A program made the position numbers and the translations under genes. From a virus, in the IMG/VR virus record IMGVR_UViG_3300042560_002994, positions 1-41,353 of that record: a DNA stretch of 41,353 nt, one strand, 5' to 3'. Below are positions 25,807 through 33,597 of this stretch, piece after piece. Position 1 is the stretch's first letter, and each line of letters begins with the position of its first letter. The notes under the pieces were generated by a model. It saw only the letters and a list, made by a program, of their open reading frames with translations, did no database searches and was not told where the DNA came from.

Positions 25807-27186
25807 TTAATATGCTTTTAAGTTATCTCTATCAATAATAAGTTTTAATTCATTAATTAAAAGTTCTCTATCAGTTGTAAAAGATAATTCAGTTTCAATT
25901 AATTTAATACCTTGAGAATTTAATCCAACAGCTTTTCTTCTATTTACAGTAGGAGAAAAAGGTACTTCTTCTATTTCTATTATAAATCCTTGATAAGTAG
26001 TATCATTTAAGGTTTGAGAAGCCTCTTGTTGGACTTTAGCTATTTCTTTTAGGTCTGGGTTTAGGGGTATAAGAGGAGGGAGTTGGATTGGGGTTTGGGT
26101 TATAGGGTCAATTACTTGTAAAGGGGAAGGGGTTGTCGGTTTAGAAGTTATTACTTCATCAACTTCTTTTCCATCTTTTACTCCGATTTCTTCAACAGTT
26201 AAAATTAACCCATCACCAACAATTTGAGTTTTTTCTAATTTTTTTCTTATTTTATTTTTTAAATCAACAGTCTCTGTATCAAATTTTAAGGGACTACTCC
26301 CTAAAACTCCTTTACCTACTGTTAGATATTTAGGTTCTTGAAAACCTAAAGAAGGATCAAAAGTTGATTTTGTATAATCTTTACCTCCATTTTCAATCAA
26401 AGCCCTAATAACTTTATTACCAGATACTATAATAGTAGCTGTAGCTCCTGATCCATCTCCCCCATTAAGCTTGATGTTTGTATAAGTTCCATCTTTATAA
26501 TTTCTTCCAGCATTTTGAATTTTTAATTTTAAGATTGGACCTTTAATTACTTTTTTAGTAGAAGTAATATTACCTTCCTCAGGACTAGGAGAAGGATTTA
26601 TAGTACATTTAGATATAGCTAAATCTAAATTACTTAAAGCTGAAACTAAAAGAGCAACAGCTGAGGATAAGATAGATATAGGTATTAGCAAACCATCAAT
26701 AGCATCTTTTATAGGTTGTAATCTTGAATTACCTTTAGTATCTAAAGTAATTGAGGTTATAGTGTCATCTACAGTTCCTAAGGTAGAAGGAACAGCTCCT
26801 GGTGTTATTGGGAGAAAAGCAACTGCTGCTTGAGCTACTGTTTTTGCTGTTTTTGTTATAGTTAATACAGTTAAGATAGTGCTTAATAAAGTTGAAGCTA
26901 ATCCTAAACTTAAAGTAACTGTATTTAAAAAAGTTGAAATAGAGTTAGCTTGAGTAACTATATTATTTCTTAATATTATAAGTCTTTCAAGTTCTTTAGG
27001 GCTAGGGCAGACCTCTCCTAAAAATTTAGTAGTTAATTCCTTTTGTAAAGGAGGCACCATAGTATTAACTATAGTTAATCCTTTACTAATTATAATAGGG
27101 CGTAAAGCACTAATCCCTTTTAATTTTAAATCTTCAGGAATTGATTTTTTAACCTTATTTACATCTATTTCATTACTTTCAGCCAT
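25807..27186 (-). CDS. Putative tail protein with hydrophobic helices
   Basis: A 459-residue protein. The first half is helical with two long hydrophobic stretches (about residues 85-145 and 165-190), unusual for a soluble structural protein; they could be buried helices or membrane-penetrating segments. The middle (about 220-290) has a beta/Gly pattern (G-R-N-Y-K-D-G-T-Y, G-G-D-G-S-G-A). The C-terminus is a helix plus a conserved R-R-K-A-V-G-L-N-S-Q-G element. The gene lies between the gp5-like hub and the gp25-type genes, so it may be a baseplate hub or tail-tip component. No enzyme motif is seen. Confidence 0.6.
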   Translation of the reverse strand: MAESNEIDVNKVKKSIPEDLKLKGISALRPIIISKGLTIVNTMVPPLQKELTTKFLGEVCPSPKELERLIILRNNIVTQANSISTFLNTVTLSLGLASTLLSTILTVLTITKTAKTVAQAAVAFLPITPGAVPSTLGTVDDTITSITLDTKGNSRLQPIKDAIDGLLIPISILSSAVALLVSALSNLDLAISKCTINPSPSPEEGNITSTKKVIKGPILKLKIQNAGRNYKDGTYTNIKLNGGDGSGATATIIVSGNKVIRALIENGGKDYTKSTFDPSLGFQEPKYLTVGKGVLGSSPLKFDTETVDLKNKIRKKLEKTQIVGDGLILTVEEIGVKDGKEVDEVITSKPTTPSPLQVIDPITQTPIQLPPLIPLNPDLKEIAKVQQEASQTLNDTTYQGFIIEIEEVPFSPTVNRRKAVGLNSQGIKLIETELSFTTDRELLINELKLIIDRDNLKAY

Positions 27187-28382
27187 TATATGGTAAAATT
27201 TTGTTTTGATCTAGAGTTATTTTTTAAAGGAGCAGCCACTTGATTTTTAAGAATATCTACTAATTGTTTAGCTGTAGCAGCTTGAGGAGCTAATTTGTCT
27301 TGGTTAGTCAAACTAAAAATTTCAAACCAATTAGCTAATTGATTAACTAAAACTAATAAAATATCAACTGTAGTATTTCCTTTTAATAAAGGTTCTGTCG
27401 CTTCTTTATTACCTAAAAAAATACCAGCGCTATCAATTACCATCAAATTAGTATCAATATTTACAAAATTAACACTATTTAAATTTATTGATTTTTTTGA
27501 TGAAAGAAGAATATCACTATCCGTTGTATTAAATAATAATCTACCAGAATTTAATATAATCTGATTTTTATTATATTCTTTTGGAGAAGTAGGTTGTTCA
27601 GTATAACTATTATAATTTTTACTTGATACTTCTATATTTATTTTTTGATTAGAAGTTAGGTAGATAGAAGATTGATCTTTATTTATGTCCTCAGTTATTG
27701 GTACCCAAGCGTCACTTGAAATATTACTTGGTTGGCCATTTCTAATTATAATATTAGGGTTATTAGTATTATTATCAATATAACTACCTAATCTAATTGA
27801 GTTACCCCATCTTCCTTCTAATAAATTATCTCCAGAAAAAGGTTTTAAAGGATGAGTATTTATTTGCTCATTAAACCCAGGTCCTAAATTAATATCTGTT
27901 GATTCATCATTAACTCTTCTTACATCTCTTGAAGATCCATCAATAGCATTTTCATAATCTGAAGATGTGTTATCTTTAGGTTGTTTGGTTGAGTCAGGGA
28001 CAGCGTTATGATGTTGGCTATTCCAAACATTTATAGGAGGTAGGTAATAAGCTGTGGTTAAGCTGGTGTTAGTTTGAGAGTCCCATGCTGCTAAGAATAT
28101 AATAGGGACTAACTCATTTATTAAGGGGTAAAATTTATAATTAGAAAATAAAGGTGTAGCTATATTATTAGTATCAACAGCAAAAGGAAATTGAACACTA
28201 TCAAAAAAAACAGTTCCAATACTATTCCACTCACCATATTCAGTGAATTTAGGATGAGTATCATCTAAAATAATATCAAGTACACGAGCATAAAGTATTT
28301 CTTTCCCCTTAATAGGAGTAGGGGTAGGGTTACTCCCCATATTTTTAGTTAAGGTAGAAATACCTTGATATATCTTAGGCAT
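27186..28382 (-). CDS. Baseplate central spike/hub protein, gp5-like
   Basis: A 398-residue protein. An N-terminal OB-type beta domain (about 25-115) is followed by a disordered linker and the block L-L-E-G-R-W-G-N-S-I-R-L-G-S (187-200), typical of phage spike and VgrG-like proteins. Residues about 250-340 have the regular short strands of a triple-stranded beta-helix (S-G-R-L-L-F-N, S-I-N-L-N-S-V-N, N-L-M-V-I-D-S-A-G-I-F-L-G). There is no lysozyme domain as in T4 gp5. The late sigma and gp25-type genes flank it. This is the probable membrane-piercing spike. Confidence 0.7.
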   Translation of the reverse strand: MPKIYQGISTLTKNMGSNPTPTPIKGKEILYARVLDIILDDTHPKFTEYGEWNSIGTVFFDSVQFPFAVDTNNIATPLFSNYKFYPLINELVPIIFLAAWDSQTNTSLTTAYYLPPINVWNSQHHNAVPDSTKQPKDNTSSDYENAIDGSSRDVRRVNDESTDINLGPGFNEQINTHPLKPFSGDNLLEGRWGNSIRLGSYIDNNTNNPNIIIRNGQPSNISSDAWVPITEDINKDQSSIYLTSNQKINIEVSSKNYNSYTEQPTSPKEYNKNQIILNSGRLLFNTTDSDILLSSKKSINLNSVNFVNIDTNLMVIDSAGIFLGNKEATEPLLKGNTTVDILLVLVNQLANWFEIFSLTNQDKLAPQAATAKQLVDILKNQVAAPLKNNSRSKQNFTI

Positions 28383-28726
28383 TATTTTTTACCTTTATCT
28401 TCGTTATATTTTTTTACTTCATCTAATAACTGTTGTTTTTCAGCTTCAGTCATTCCAAATACTTCTCCTCCTTCTTCAGCTTGCATAGCTCGTTGAACAA
28501 TTGTAGCCATTTTAATTAAGGCTTCATCATTTTTAACTCCTATTTCAAGATATTCCTTTATTAAAGGAACTATAAGAGTAGCATCTCCAATTTCTTGAAC
28601 CATTGGTTTAAGTTCATGGATTAAAATGGAAATTTGTTCTTCTTTTTTTTTCTGGTTGTTGTAAATTTCTTCTAAAAGGTTAGAGAAAGTTACCTTTCCA
28701 AATATTTTTTTATCAAATTTACCCAT
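28382..28726 (-). CDS. Small helical conserved phage protein
   Basis: A 114-residue protein, nearly all helix and charged. It begins MGKFDKKIFGKVTFSNLLEE and contains a hydrophobic hairpin near 45-70 (V-P-L-I-K-E-Y-L-E-I-G-V-K-N). The C-terminus is Glu/Lys-rich. Comparable small proteins lie beside the spike gene in environmental T4-like phages, but their role is unknown to me. A late-type motif lies four bases before the ATG, making it the head of the spike transcription unit. Confidence 0.6.
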   Translation of the reverse strand: MGKFDKKIFGKVTFSNLLEEIYNNQKKKEEQISILIHELKPMVQEIGDATLIVPLIKEYLEIGVKNDEALIKMATIVQRAMQAEEGGEVFGMTEAEKQQLLDEVKKYNEDKGKK

Positions 28727-28730
28727 GATT

Positions 28731-28738
28731 ATAAATAT
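28731..28738 (-). promoter_or_regulatory. Late-type promoter motif ATATTTAT
   Basis: Minus-strand (T)ATATTTAT, four bases (AATC), then ATG 28726. It heads the transcription unit leading into the spike gene. Confidence 0.55.
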
Positions 28739-28745
28739 ATCTTGG

Positions 28746-29462
28746 TTAAAAATTGGTATATCCGTTATCTAAATAAAAAAGATATTGTTCTTTATATATT
28801 TCACCTAAACGATCTGCGACACGTGTTATATGTGGGGTTTTAACATCTATCATTTCTCTGATATAGATGTAAAGAGCTTTTTTATTAAAAATATCTATAC
28901 CTTCTCTTCTTCTAAATACCTCTAATATAGCATCAGCTACTTGGGCATCTTTATCTTTAGGGAAGAGTTCATAAATATTATCAGAGCAATACTCCACATA
29001 TTGGTCTATAAAATCTGATATAGCATCTGTTTGGTTGAGAGGAGTATCTAATTCGTAAGAGTGGTTAAGATCCTTATATAATTCTTCAACTGGGGCTTTA
29101 TCTACTCTTTTTTTATAATTTTTAGTATTTTGAATTATAAGATATCTCTTAACTATTGTTCCAAAATATGAATAGGCTTTAGCTCCTTTACTTGGGTCAA
29201 AGAGATGGATTTTTTGAAGGAGGAAAGTTATAATCTCATGCTGAAGGTCTTCAATATTATCTACTTCAGTATAGTAAAATTTAAAAGTATGAATAATATT
29301 TTCTGTTAATTTAAAAAAGGCATAATGAATATGTCTATGATAAATTTTTTCCTTTTCATTAGAGGAAGTGGCCCTATTATAGGCCACTATAGCATCCTCA
29401 GTTTCTTGAGTAAAATAATTATTTGATGATGGTTTTTTTTTCTTTACAACTTCCTCTATCAT
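28746..29462 (-). CDS. Late-transcription sigma factor, gp55-like
   Basis: A 238-residue protein. Residues about 40-115 form a sigma region 2-like domain: H-Y-A-F-F-K-L-T-E-N-I-I, then D-N-I-E-D-L-Q-H-E-I-I-T-F-L-L-Q-K and F-D-P-S-K-G-A-K-A-Y-S-Y-F-G-T-I-V-K-R-Y. That layout is shared with T4 gp55 and its relatives, which replace the host sigma and direct RNA polymerase to late promoters made of a -10 element only. It fits the window, where late operon heads carry ATATTTAT without a -33 box. Stop and start overlap with the neighbours by four bases. Confidence 0.85.
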   Translation of the reverse strand: MIEEVVKKKKPSSNNYFTQETEDAIVAYNRATSSNEKEKIYHRHIHYAFFKLTENIIHTFKFYYTEVDNIEDLQHEIITFLLQKIHLFDPSKGAKAYSYFGTIVKRYLIIQNTKNYKKRVDKAPVEELYKDLNHSYELDTPLNQTDAISDFIDQYVEYCSDNIYELFPKDKDAQVADAILEVFRRREGIDIFNKKALYIYIREMIDVKTPHITRVADRLGEIYKEQYLFYLDNGYTNF

Positions 29463-29737
29463 AATTTATCTATTTTAAAATTTGATAGAAGATGTTGTAA
29501 ATTTTTTATTTCTTCATATATAAAACCAACTTCATCATCATTCTTAAAAATACCTCTACTATCTATATTTTTAATCTTTTCATCAGCGAACTCAATAGCT
29601 TTAGAAATTTGATCTAAATATGTTTGGTATCCTAACAAGATATCTTCTTGTTTCTCATTTTTTCTTAAAAGGTTAAAGGTTGTAAATCCTAAGATTACAA
29701 CCAAACAACCTAATATACTAATTATAATTGTTGTCAT
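29459..29737 (-). CDS. Small membrane-anchored coiled-coil protein
   Basis: A 92-residue protein with one N-terminal transmembrane helix (about residues 3-23, TIIISILGCLVVILGFTTF) followed by a cytoplasmic-type coiled coil. The C-terminal block F-K-N-D-D-E-V-G-F-I-Y-E-E-I-K is conserved in environmental T4-like phages next to the late sigma gene. Its function is unknown. It overlaps both neighbours by four bases, so it is translated with the sigma factor and the HD hydrolase. Confidence 0.65.
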   Translation of the reverse strand: MTTIIISILGCLVVILGFTTFNLLRKNEKQEDILLGYQTYLDQISKAIEFADEKIKNIDSRGIFKNDDEVGFIYEEIKNLQHLLSNFKIDKL

Positions 29738-30510
29738 AGATTATCTAACATATTTTTTAAATTAACACTTTGTATACTGCTTAAAGCCTTTTGCTTAACC
29801 GGGATTTTTTTCTCTTTAGTTAAGGTAAAATTTTCCTTTTTAACCTCAGTTTTAGTTCCTTTAAAAGTTGGAAGCCATTCTTTTTCAAATTCAATACGAG
29901 CTGCCATCAAATCTGCTTGGTGAATAATATAAGGAAGAGCAGTTCTAGGTTTAGTAGCTGGGGAGAAGTTAATTAGATATTTTTTATTAGCTTCATCATA
30001 CAACCCATCATGAGTTTGAATAGCTACCATTTCATTAAAAGTATATCTAATACCATGAGCCTGGAGAAGGTATAGACCACGATCAGGAATAGAAGCAAAG
30101 GCTAATTTTTCACTATGCTGATAAGTTTCACCTAATTTTTCTTTTCTCCATTGGTCAGTCTGGGGGATATAAGCTTCATGTTCTTCATCCCCTATTTTAC
30201 CTAAATCATGATTTAAAGCGGAGAAAACTAATTCTTCTTTAGTATAAGTAGAAGTATCTACTCCCATTTCAACCCAGACATCATTTAATTTAAGAGCACA
30301 ATCTACCACTCTAAGGACATGATCTACATAGCCTCCTGGGAAGGCATTATGGTATTCTTTTTTATGAGCCGCAGGCATCATCATAATACGATCAGAGTAT
30401 TGAGAATAAAAATCTAGTAATTGAGAACGACGAGGTTCTTCAATAAAAGTTTTAATAGTCTCTTCTAAATCTATCCAATTCTGTTGGATTTGCTCCGCTG
30501 TTAACTCCAT
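29734..30510 (-). CDS. HD-domain phosphohydrolase
   Basis: A 258-residue protein with an HD domain: H54 and H64 (E-Y-H-N-A-F-P-G-G-Y-V-D-H-V), then N-H-D-L-G-K-I-G (H101-D102), then a further H in I-Q-T-H-D-G. These are metal ligands of HD hydrolases, which act on nucleotides, cyclic nucleotides or RNA ends (YhaM-type enzymes look similar). The substrate cannot be told. The C-terminal 40 residues are basic. The gene starts the run that ends in the late sigma factor; a nucleotide-metabolism role is most likely. Confidence 0.75.
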   Translation of the reverse strand: MELTAEQIQQNWIDLEETIKTFIEEPRRSQLLDFYSQYSDRIMMMPAAHKKEYHNAFPGGYVDHVLRVVDCALKLNDVWVEMGVDTSTYTKEELVFSALNHDLGKIGDEEHEAYIPQTDQWRKEKLGETYQHSEKLAFASIPDRGLYLLQAHGIRYTFNEMVAIQTHDGLYDEANKKYLINFSPATKPRTALPYIIHQADLMAARIEFEKEWLPTFKGTKTEVKKENFTLTKEKKIPVKQKALSSIQSVNLKNMLDNL

Positions 30511-30523
30511 AACCTTTATTTTT

Positions 30524-30718
30524 TTAAATTTTATTTAACTCTCTTCCTTCAATTGATTCTCTCTCAATAGAGGATCTAATATCACCTAATTGCTCTAAAC
30601 ACTCCGCTAAAGCAACTCTAACGTTATCTAGGTCTCCTCTAGAGGCATAAAAATCTATATGCTTCATTTTAGCTTCTAATCTGTCTACCTGATTATTTAT
30701 ATACTCTCTCTGTCTCAT
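30524..30718 (-). CDS. Small coiled-coil conserved phage protein
   Basis: A 64-residue, highly charged helical protein (MRQREYINNQVDRLEAKMKH start). The pattern of a basic coiled coil followed by A-L-A-E-C-L-E-Q-L-G-D-I and an I-E-R-E end is one I recognise from small proteins near the late sigma gene of environmental T4-like phages. No function is known. It lies 13 bases upstream of the HD gene in the same direction. Confidence 0.55.
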   Translation of the reverse strand: MRQREYINNQVDRLEAKMKHIDFYASRGDLDNVRVALAECLEQLGDIRSSIERESIEGRELNKI

Positions 30719-30785
30719 TTTTTATTAACTTTTTATTTTTTTATATTTGGGATTGAAGTTATAAAACTTTTTAGGGAAGGCCAAT

Positions 30786-31220
30786 TTACTTTAAAGAAAG
30801 GTCAAGAAGATTTTTTAAAAAAGCACATTTTTCATATTCCTCTATTTCTTCAAAATATTTTAAGGATAATTTAAGGGAAATTTTTAATTCTTCATCCACA
30901 TTCAAGGTTATAATTTTTTTAACCTTTTTATCCTTTAAATCTAAACCATCTATATAACCATAAGCCCTCCCATAAAGCATAGCCTCACCCGCCCTCTCTA
31001 TCTCACTAATGTCTAATTTAGGATCAACTTTTTTAAACATTTCAATTAATCCCTTACTATAAGAAGTTTGATTCATAATAAGTTTCTTAAACATTTTTAG
31101 TTTAATAAAGGGATCATTAAAATCTATAGCTAAAGGATTAGCCTGATTAATAGGTTCTTTAGAGTTTAATTCTTCCTTTCCCCCAAATAGACCAAATATT
31201 TTATTAGGGTCAATAGGCAT
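30786..31220 (-). CDS. Conserved phage protein of unknown function with UVR-like C-terminal helix
   Basis: A 144-residue protein. Residues about 35-95 are helical (M-F-K-K-L-I-M-N-Q, A-G-E-A-M-L-Y-G-R-A-Y-G-Y). The C-terminal helix pair Y-F-E-E-I-E-E-Y-E-K-C-A-F-L-K-N-L-L-D resembles UVR-type protein-contact motifs. It starts five bases after a late-type motif. Given its nearness to the gp55-like gene, a transcription co-activator such as gp33 is possible but not shown by sequence. Confidence 0.5.
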   Translation of the reverse strand: MPIDPNKIFGLFGGKEELNSKEPINQANPLAIDFNDPFIKLKMFKKLIMNQTSYSKGLIEMFKKVDPKLDISEIERAGEAMLYGRAYGYIDGLDLKDKKVKKIITLNVDEELKISLKLSLKYFEEIEEYEKCAFLKNLLDLSLK

Positions 31221-31225
31221 TTTCT

Positions 31226-31233
31226 ATAAATAT
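31226..31233 (-). promoter_or_regulatory. Late-type promoter motif ATATTTAT
   Basis: Minus-strand ATATTTAT, five bases (AGAAA), then ATG 31220. The motif overlaps the stop region of the RNase H-like gene. Confidence 0.5.
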
Positions 31234-31682
31234 TACTTACAATGATAATCAGCTGCCCTTGTAGCTATTTGTTTATTTGGTTTGATATTAGCTTTATAAC
31301 CTAAAGACGTAACCCATCCCTTAGCGGCTGAGACTAATTTATTACTAAAATAAAATTCATCATCATTATAATCTAAATCTACCTCTACTTTTATAGTGGG
31401 TATATTTTCTGAGATTAAGTTGGCTATTTCTAAAGAAAACTCAGTTTCTTTCCATAACCGGGTCCAGTTATCTTTAGTGGGAGGAATAGAATTTTTTTGA
31501 TAGATATAATGAACACCATTATTAGGGTATCTATAAGCTATAGCTGTAACATATATAATTTCTTGCCCATAACGTTGAGAATCCGTTCCTATATGTATTT
31601 CTATAAATGGGTCGCCACCTATCATTTTAATGGTGTAGGTGATGGGATTTACTGGTTTTCCATCAACTGTTCTAAACTTCAT
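31233..31682 (-). CDS. RNase H-like DUF458/YkuK-type protein
   Basis: A 149-residue protein. The strand-turn I-H-I-G-T-D-S-Q (residues 30-37) supplies the first acidic residue, and V-E-V-D-L-D-Y-N-D-D (about 99-108) a second acidic cluster, matching the DUF458 (YkuK-like) group of RNase H-fold proteins. The end (I-K-P-N-K-Q-I-A-T-R-A-A-D-Y) also fits. Nuclease activity is likely but untested. It lies next to the tRNA cluster, immediately downstream of it in the transcription direction, so tRNA or RNA processing is an attractive guess. Confidence 0.7.
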   Translation of the reverse strand: MKFRTVDGKPVNPITYTIKMIGGDPFIEIHIGTDSQRYGQEIIYVTAIAYRYPNNGVHYIYQKNSIPPTKDNWTRLWKETEFSLEIANLISENIPTIKVEVDLDYNDDEFYFSNKLVSAAKGWVTSLGYKANIKPNKQIATRAADYHCK

Positions 31683-31696
31683 AATTAAAAAATTTG

Positions 31697-31770
31697 TACC
31701 GGTAGAGGGACTCGAACCCCCAATAACTTGATCCTAAGTCAAGTGCGTATGCCAATTCCGCCATACCGGC
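31697..31770 (-). tRNA. tRNA-Leu (UAG) with a five-base variable region
   Basis: A 74-nt cloverleaf: acceptor GCCGGTA/TACCGGT (one G-U), D-arm GCG/CGC, anticodon stem CTTGA/TCAAG with loop CTTAGGA giving anticodon UAG (reads CUA), T-arm GGGGG/CCCTC with TTCGAGT, discriminator A, no encoded CCA. The D-arm and T-arm are clearly leucine-type, yet the variable region is only TTATT instead of the usual long class II arm. The anticodon identity is secure; leucine charging without the long arm is an inference. Confidence 0.85.
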
Positions 31771-31793
31771 GCTCCGTATTTGCTTCGTTCGGG

Positions 31794-31878
31794 CGGAAGA
31801 TGTTGGATTCGAACCAACGCATCATTTTCATGATGACGGTTTAGCAAACCGCTCCATTAACCACTCTGGCAATCTTCC
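31794..31878 (-). tRNA. tRNA-Ser (GCU)
   Basis: An 85-nt class II cloverleaf. Acceptor GGAAGAT/ATCTTCC, anticodon stem GCGGT/ACCGT around loop TTGCTAA (anticodon GCU), long variable arm CATCAT-GAAA-ATGATG, T-arm GTTGG/CCAAC with TTCGAAT, discriminator G. All features fit serine. It reads AGC/AGU codons. No CCA is encoded. Confidence 0.92.
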
Positions 31879-31885
31879 TTTTAGG

Positions 31886-31970
31886 TGGTGAGGGAGAGAT
31901 TCGAACTCCCGGTACCTTTTAGTACTTCGGTTTTCAAGACCGACGCAATAGACCACTCTGCCACCTCACC
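31886..31970 (-). tRNA. tRNA-Ser (UGA)
   Basis: An 85-nt class II cloverleaf. Acceptor GGTGAGG/CCTCACC, anticodon stem TCGGT/ACCGA with loop CTTGAAA (anticodon UGA), long variable arm pairing GTAC with GTAC, T-arm with TTCGAAT. The discriminator is A rather than the usual serine G. It lies eight bases upstream of tRNA-Ser(GCU) in the transcription direction. It reads UCA, common in an AT-rich, Ser-rich tail gene set. Confidence 0.9.
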
Positions 31971-31978
31971 TAAGCCCA

Positions 31979-32167
31979 TTATTGGGCTGCTTCTGGAGTA
32001 GCTGATGGAAGTGTCTCAAGAGAGTCGAGCAACTCACCAACAGAATCAACAGGAGCTACATGAACTGTAGAATCCTGAGTTGCAGCATTCTCACAGTTTT
32101 CACAATCGCCTTGGGTCCCACATCCCATGAAACCAACAGCGGCTAAAACAATAAACAAGTTTTTCAT
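31979..32167 (-). CDS. Small secreted lipoprotein
   Basis: A 62-residue precursor. The N-terminus (K-N-L-F-I-V-L-A-A-V-G-F-M-G-C) is a signal peptide ending in a lipobox with Cys16 as the lipid-modified residue. The mature part is short, acidic and Ala/Thr/Asp-rich (C-E-N-C-E-N and V-D-S-V-G-E-L-L-D-S-L) with two further cysteines. Bacteroidota genomes carry many such small lipoproteins. A phage-encoded envelope lipoprotein could act in superinfection exclusion or lysis control; neither can be shown here. It lies just upstream of the tRNA cluster. Confidence 0.7.
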   Translation of the reverse strand: MKNLFIVLAAVGFMGCGTQGDCENCENAATQDSTVHVAPVDSVGELLDSLETLPSATPEAAQ

Positions 32168-32195
32168 ATCTATTATAAGTATTAAATTTTTTTAA

Positions 32196-32360
32196 TTAAA
32201 TATCCCATTCCTCGGCTGCCATTAAATAAGCTGAGCCTGAATCTAAAGTTGGGTCTTCCATCATAAAAGCTATAGCTGTAGATCTGACTTCTGTTATAAG
32301 TCCATACTTAGCTGCTTCTTTTAAAACTGAATCAACAACATCTTGATAATTAGCTTTCAT
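32196..32360 (-). CDS. Small hypothetical protein
   Basis: A 54-residue acidic helical protein starting at ATG 32360. It reads from MKANYQDVVDSVLKEAAKYG to a W-D-I end, with no recognisable family. The start follows an A-rich leader 15 bases after a GC-rich hairpin. Its stop lies 28 bases before the lipoprotein start, so the two are probably co-transcribed. Codon use matches the neighbours. Confidence 0.55.
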   Translation of the reverse strand: MKANYQDVVDSVLKEAAKYGLITEVRSTAIAFMMEDPTLDSGSAYLMAAEEWDI

Positions 32361-32375
32361 TTTTCTTTTTGTTAG

Positions 32376-32399
32376 TGGGGGAACCCTATTGTTCCCCCA
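32376..32399 (-). terminator. GC-rich hairpin between the DUF932-like gene and the small gene at 32360
   Basis: A perfect 9-bp inverted repeat (TGGGGGAAC, six-base loop, GTTCCCCCA) lies 27 bases downstream of the stop of the gene that ends at 32427. It is not followed by a clear U-tract on the minus strand, so it may be a weak terminator or an RNA-processing and stabilising hairpin. Confidence 0.55.
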
Positions 32400-32426
32400 T
32401 TCAACAACATGGCATTTATTTTAATC

Positions 32427-33221
32427 TCAAACAAATTGAGAAGCGATTTCATACAATTCTTGATTAATTTTCAAATCCTGTTTGAAATTTTTAATCCGAC
32501 GAGCTTTACGCAACTTAACTCCACTAATATATTCAAAATCTCCATCAATTACTTTCTCTTGGAGAACATTAAATACATTCCACAAATCATCCCCCTCATC
32601 TTCCTTGCGAGTGGGTTTAAGAATATCTTCAATATTGAGGCCATAGTCTTTAATAATATCTTGGTTTTCGTTAACTTTATCAAATCGAGTTTCAATAGCT
32701 TTCTTAGCAAATTCTACTTTTTGTTCTTTAGACAAAACAGTATTTTTAAACTTATTCATAACCTCAACTGTAACTGGAAGTTGATCAACCAACTCAGAGA
32801 CAATGGCTTGAACTTCTTCAAATGAATAACCCATATGGCGGATTTTCTTATCAGCAAATTGTTCAGTTGCAATTACCAATCCATTAGAACAAACCAACCT
32901 AAACAATCCAGCTGTAAATTGGAAGCTATTTTTCCCATCATGAGAGTTAGTAACTAAAATTTGGGGGTAAACAGTGTCGTTATCATTACCCTGAATTACA
33001 ACATCTGGGTTACGGAAAACCAACATATGTTTTTGGTATCCCTTATTACGACGAGCTCTAACTTCAACAGCTTTACTAACACCCCATCCCATTTTTTCCA
33101 TATCTTCAATAATACGGTCAGTTGGGATGTGAACATACTTCTCAGAAGTTGAAGTCATCTTAGCTGAGGTAAAAACAGATGGAGCTGCTGTTTTAACTTG
33201 TTCTTTTGTTAAAAATTCCAT
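32427..33221 (-). CDS. DUF932/YfjQ-like protein
   Basis: A 264-residue protein. The central block L-V-T-N-S-H-D-G-K-N-S-F-Q-F-T-A-G-L-F-R followed by L-V-C-S-N-G-L-V-I matches the DUF932 family of phage- and plasmid-borne proteins. Its biochemical role is not known. A clear early promoter (GTTTGG-N19-TATATTTA) stands about 25 bases upstream, so it is made early. The hairpin at 32376-32399 follows it. Confidence 0.75.
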   Translation of the reverse strand: MEFLTKEQVKTAAPSVFTSAKMTSTSEKYVHIPTDRIIEDMEKMGWGVSKAVEVRARRNKGYQKHMLVFRNPDVVIQGNDNDTVYPQILVTNSHDGKNSFQFTAGLFRLVCSNGLVIATEQFADKKIRHMGYSFEEVQAIVSELVDQLPVTVEVMNKFKNTVLSKEQKVEFAKKAIETRFDKVNENQDIIKDYGLNIEDILKPTRKEDEGDDLWNVFNVLQEKVIDGDFEYISGVKLRKARRIKNFKQDLKINQELYEIASQFV

Positions 33222-33245
33222 AACTTTTATTTTTTCTTTTTTATT

Positions 33246-33278
33246 TAAATATAACTAACTTAGAGTGTGGAGCCAAAC
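33246..33278 (-). promoter_or_regulatory. Early promoter for the DUF932-like gene
   Basis: Coding strand: GTTTGG, exactly 19 bases, TATATTTA. The upstream hexamer touches the stop codon region of the 33279 gene. Confidence 0.7.
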
Positions 33279-33530
33279 TTAATTAAAGAGAGCTTGAAAT
33301 TCAAGCAAATCTTTTTCGGCTTCCTCGTAATTACCAATTCCATATTGGTCAACCATCAAGTAAAGAGCATGCTCATCATCAAAAGCAGCCATTACATGAT
33401 CTCCCTCAGTGGCGTTAAGGTATTTTCTAATCATAATAGCTGTGATGATAAGCTCATCAAATGAACATTCATTCTCAATAAGTTTTGAAGCAAACTCATT
33501 TGTCAATTCGGGCAAAGCTGAAATAGTCAT
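33279..33530 (-). CDS. Small acidic hypothetical protein
   Basis: An 83-residue acidic protein, mostly helix, with a hydrophobic middle (L-I-I-T-A-I-M-I-R) and a run of Asp/Glu in the second half. No family is recognised. It starts about 30 bases after an early promoter and ends where the next early promoter begins, so gene and promoter units are packed end to end as in the 35-41 kb array. Confidence 0.65.
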   Translation of the reverse strand: MTISALPELTNEFASKLIENECSFDELIITAIMIRKYLNATEGDHVMAAFDDEHALYLMVDQYGIGNYEEAEKDLLEFQALFN

Positions 33531-33561
33531 GTTGTTAAATTTTATTTCTTATTTTACACTC

Positions 33562-33594
33562 TAAAGATAACAAATTTAGCCTGTCAAGCCAAAT
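33562..33594 (-). promoter_or_regulatory. Early promoter (33530 gene)
   Basis: Coding strand: ATTTGG, 19-base spacer, TATCTTTA followed by G. Confidence 0.6.
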
Positions 33595-33597
33595 TTT

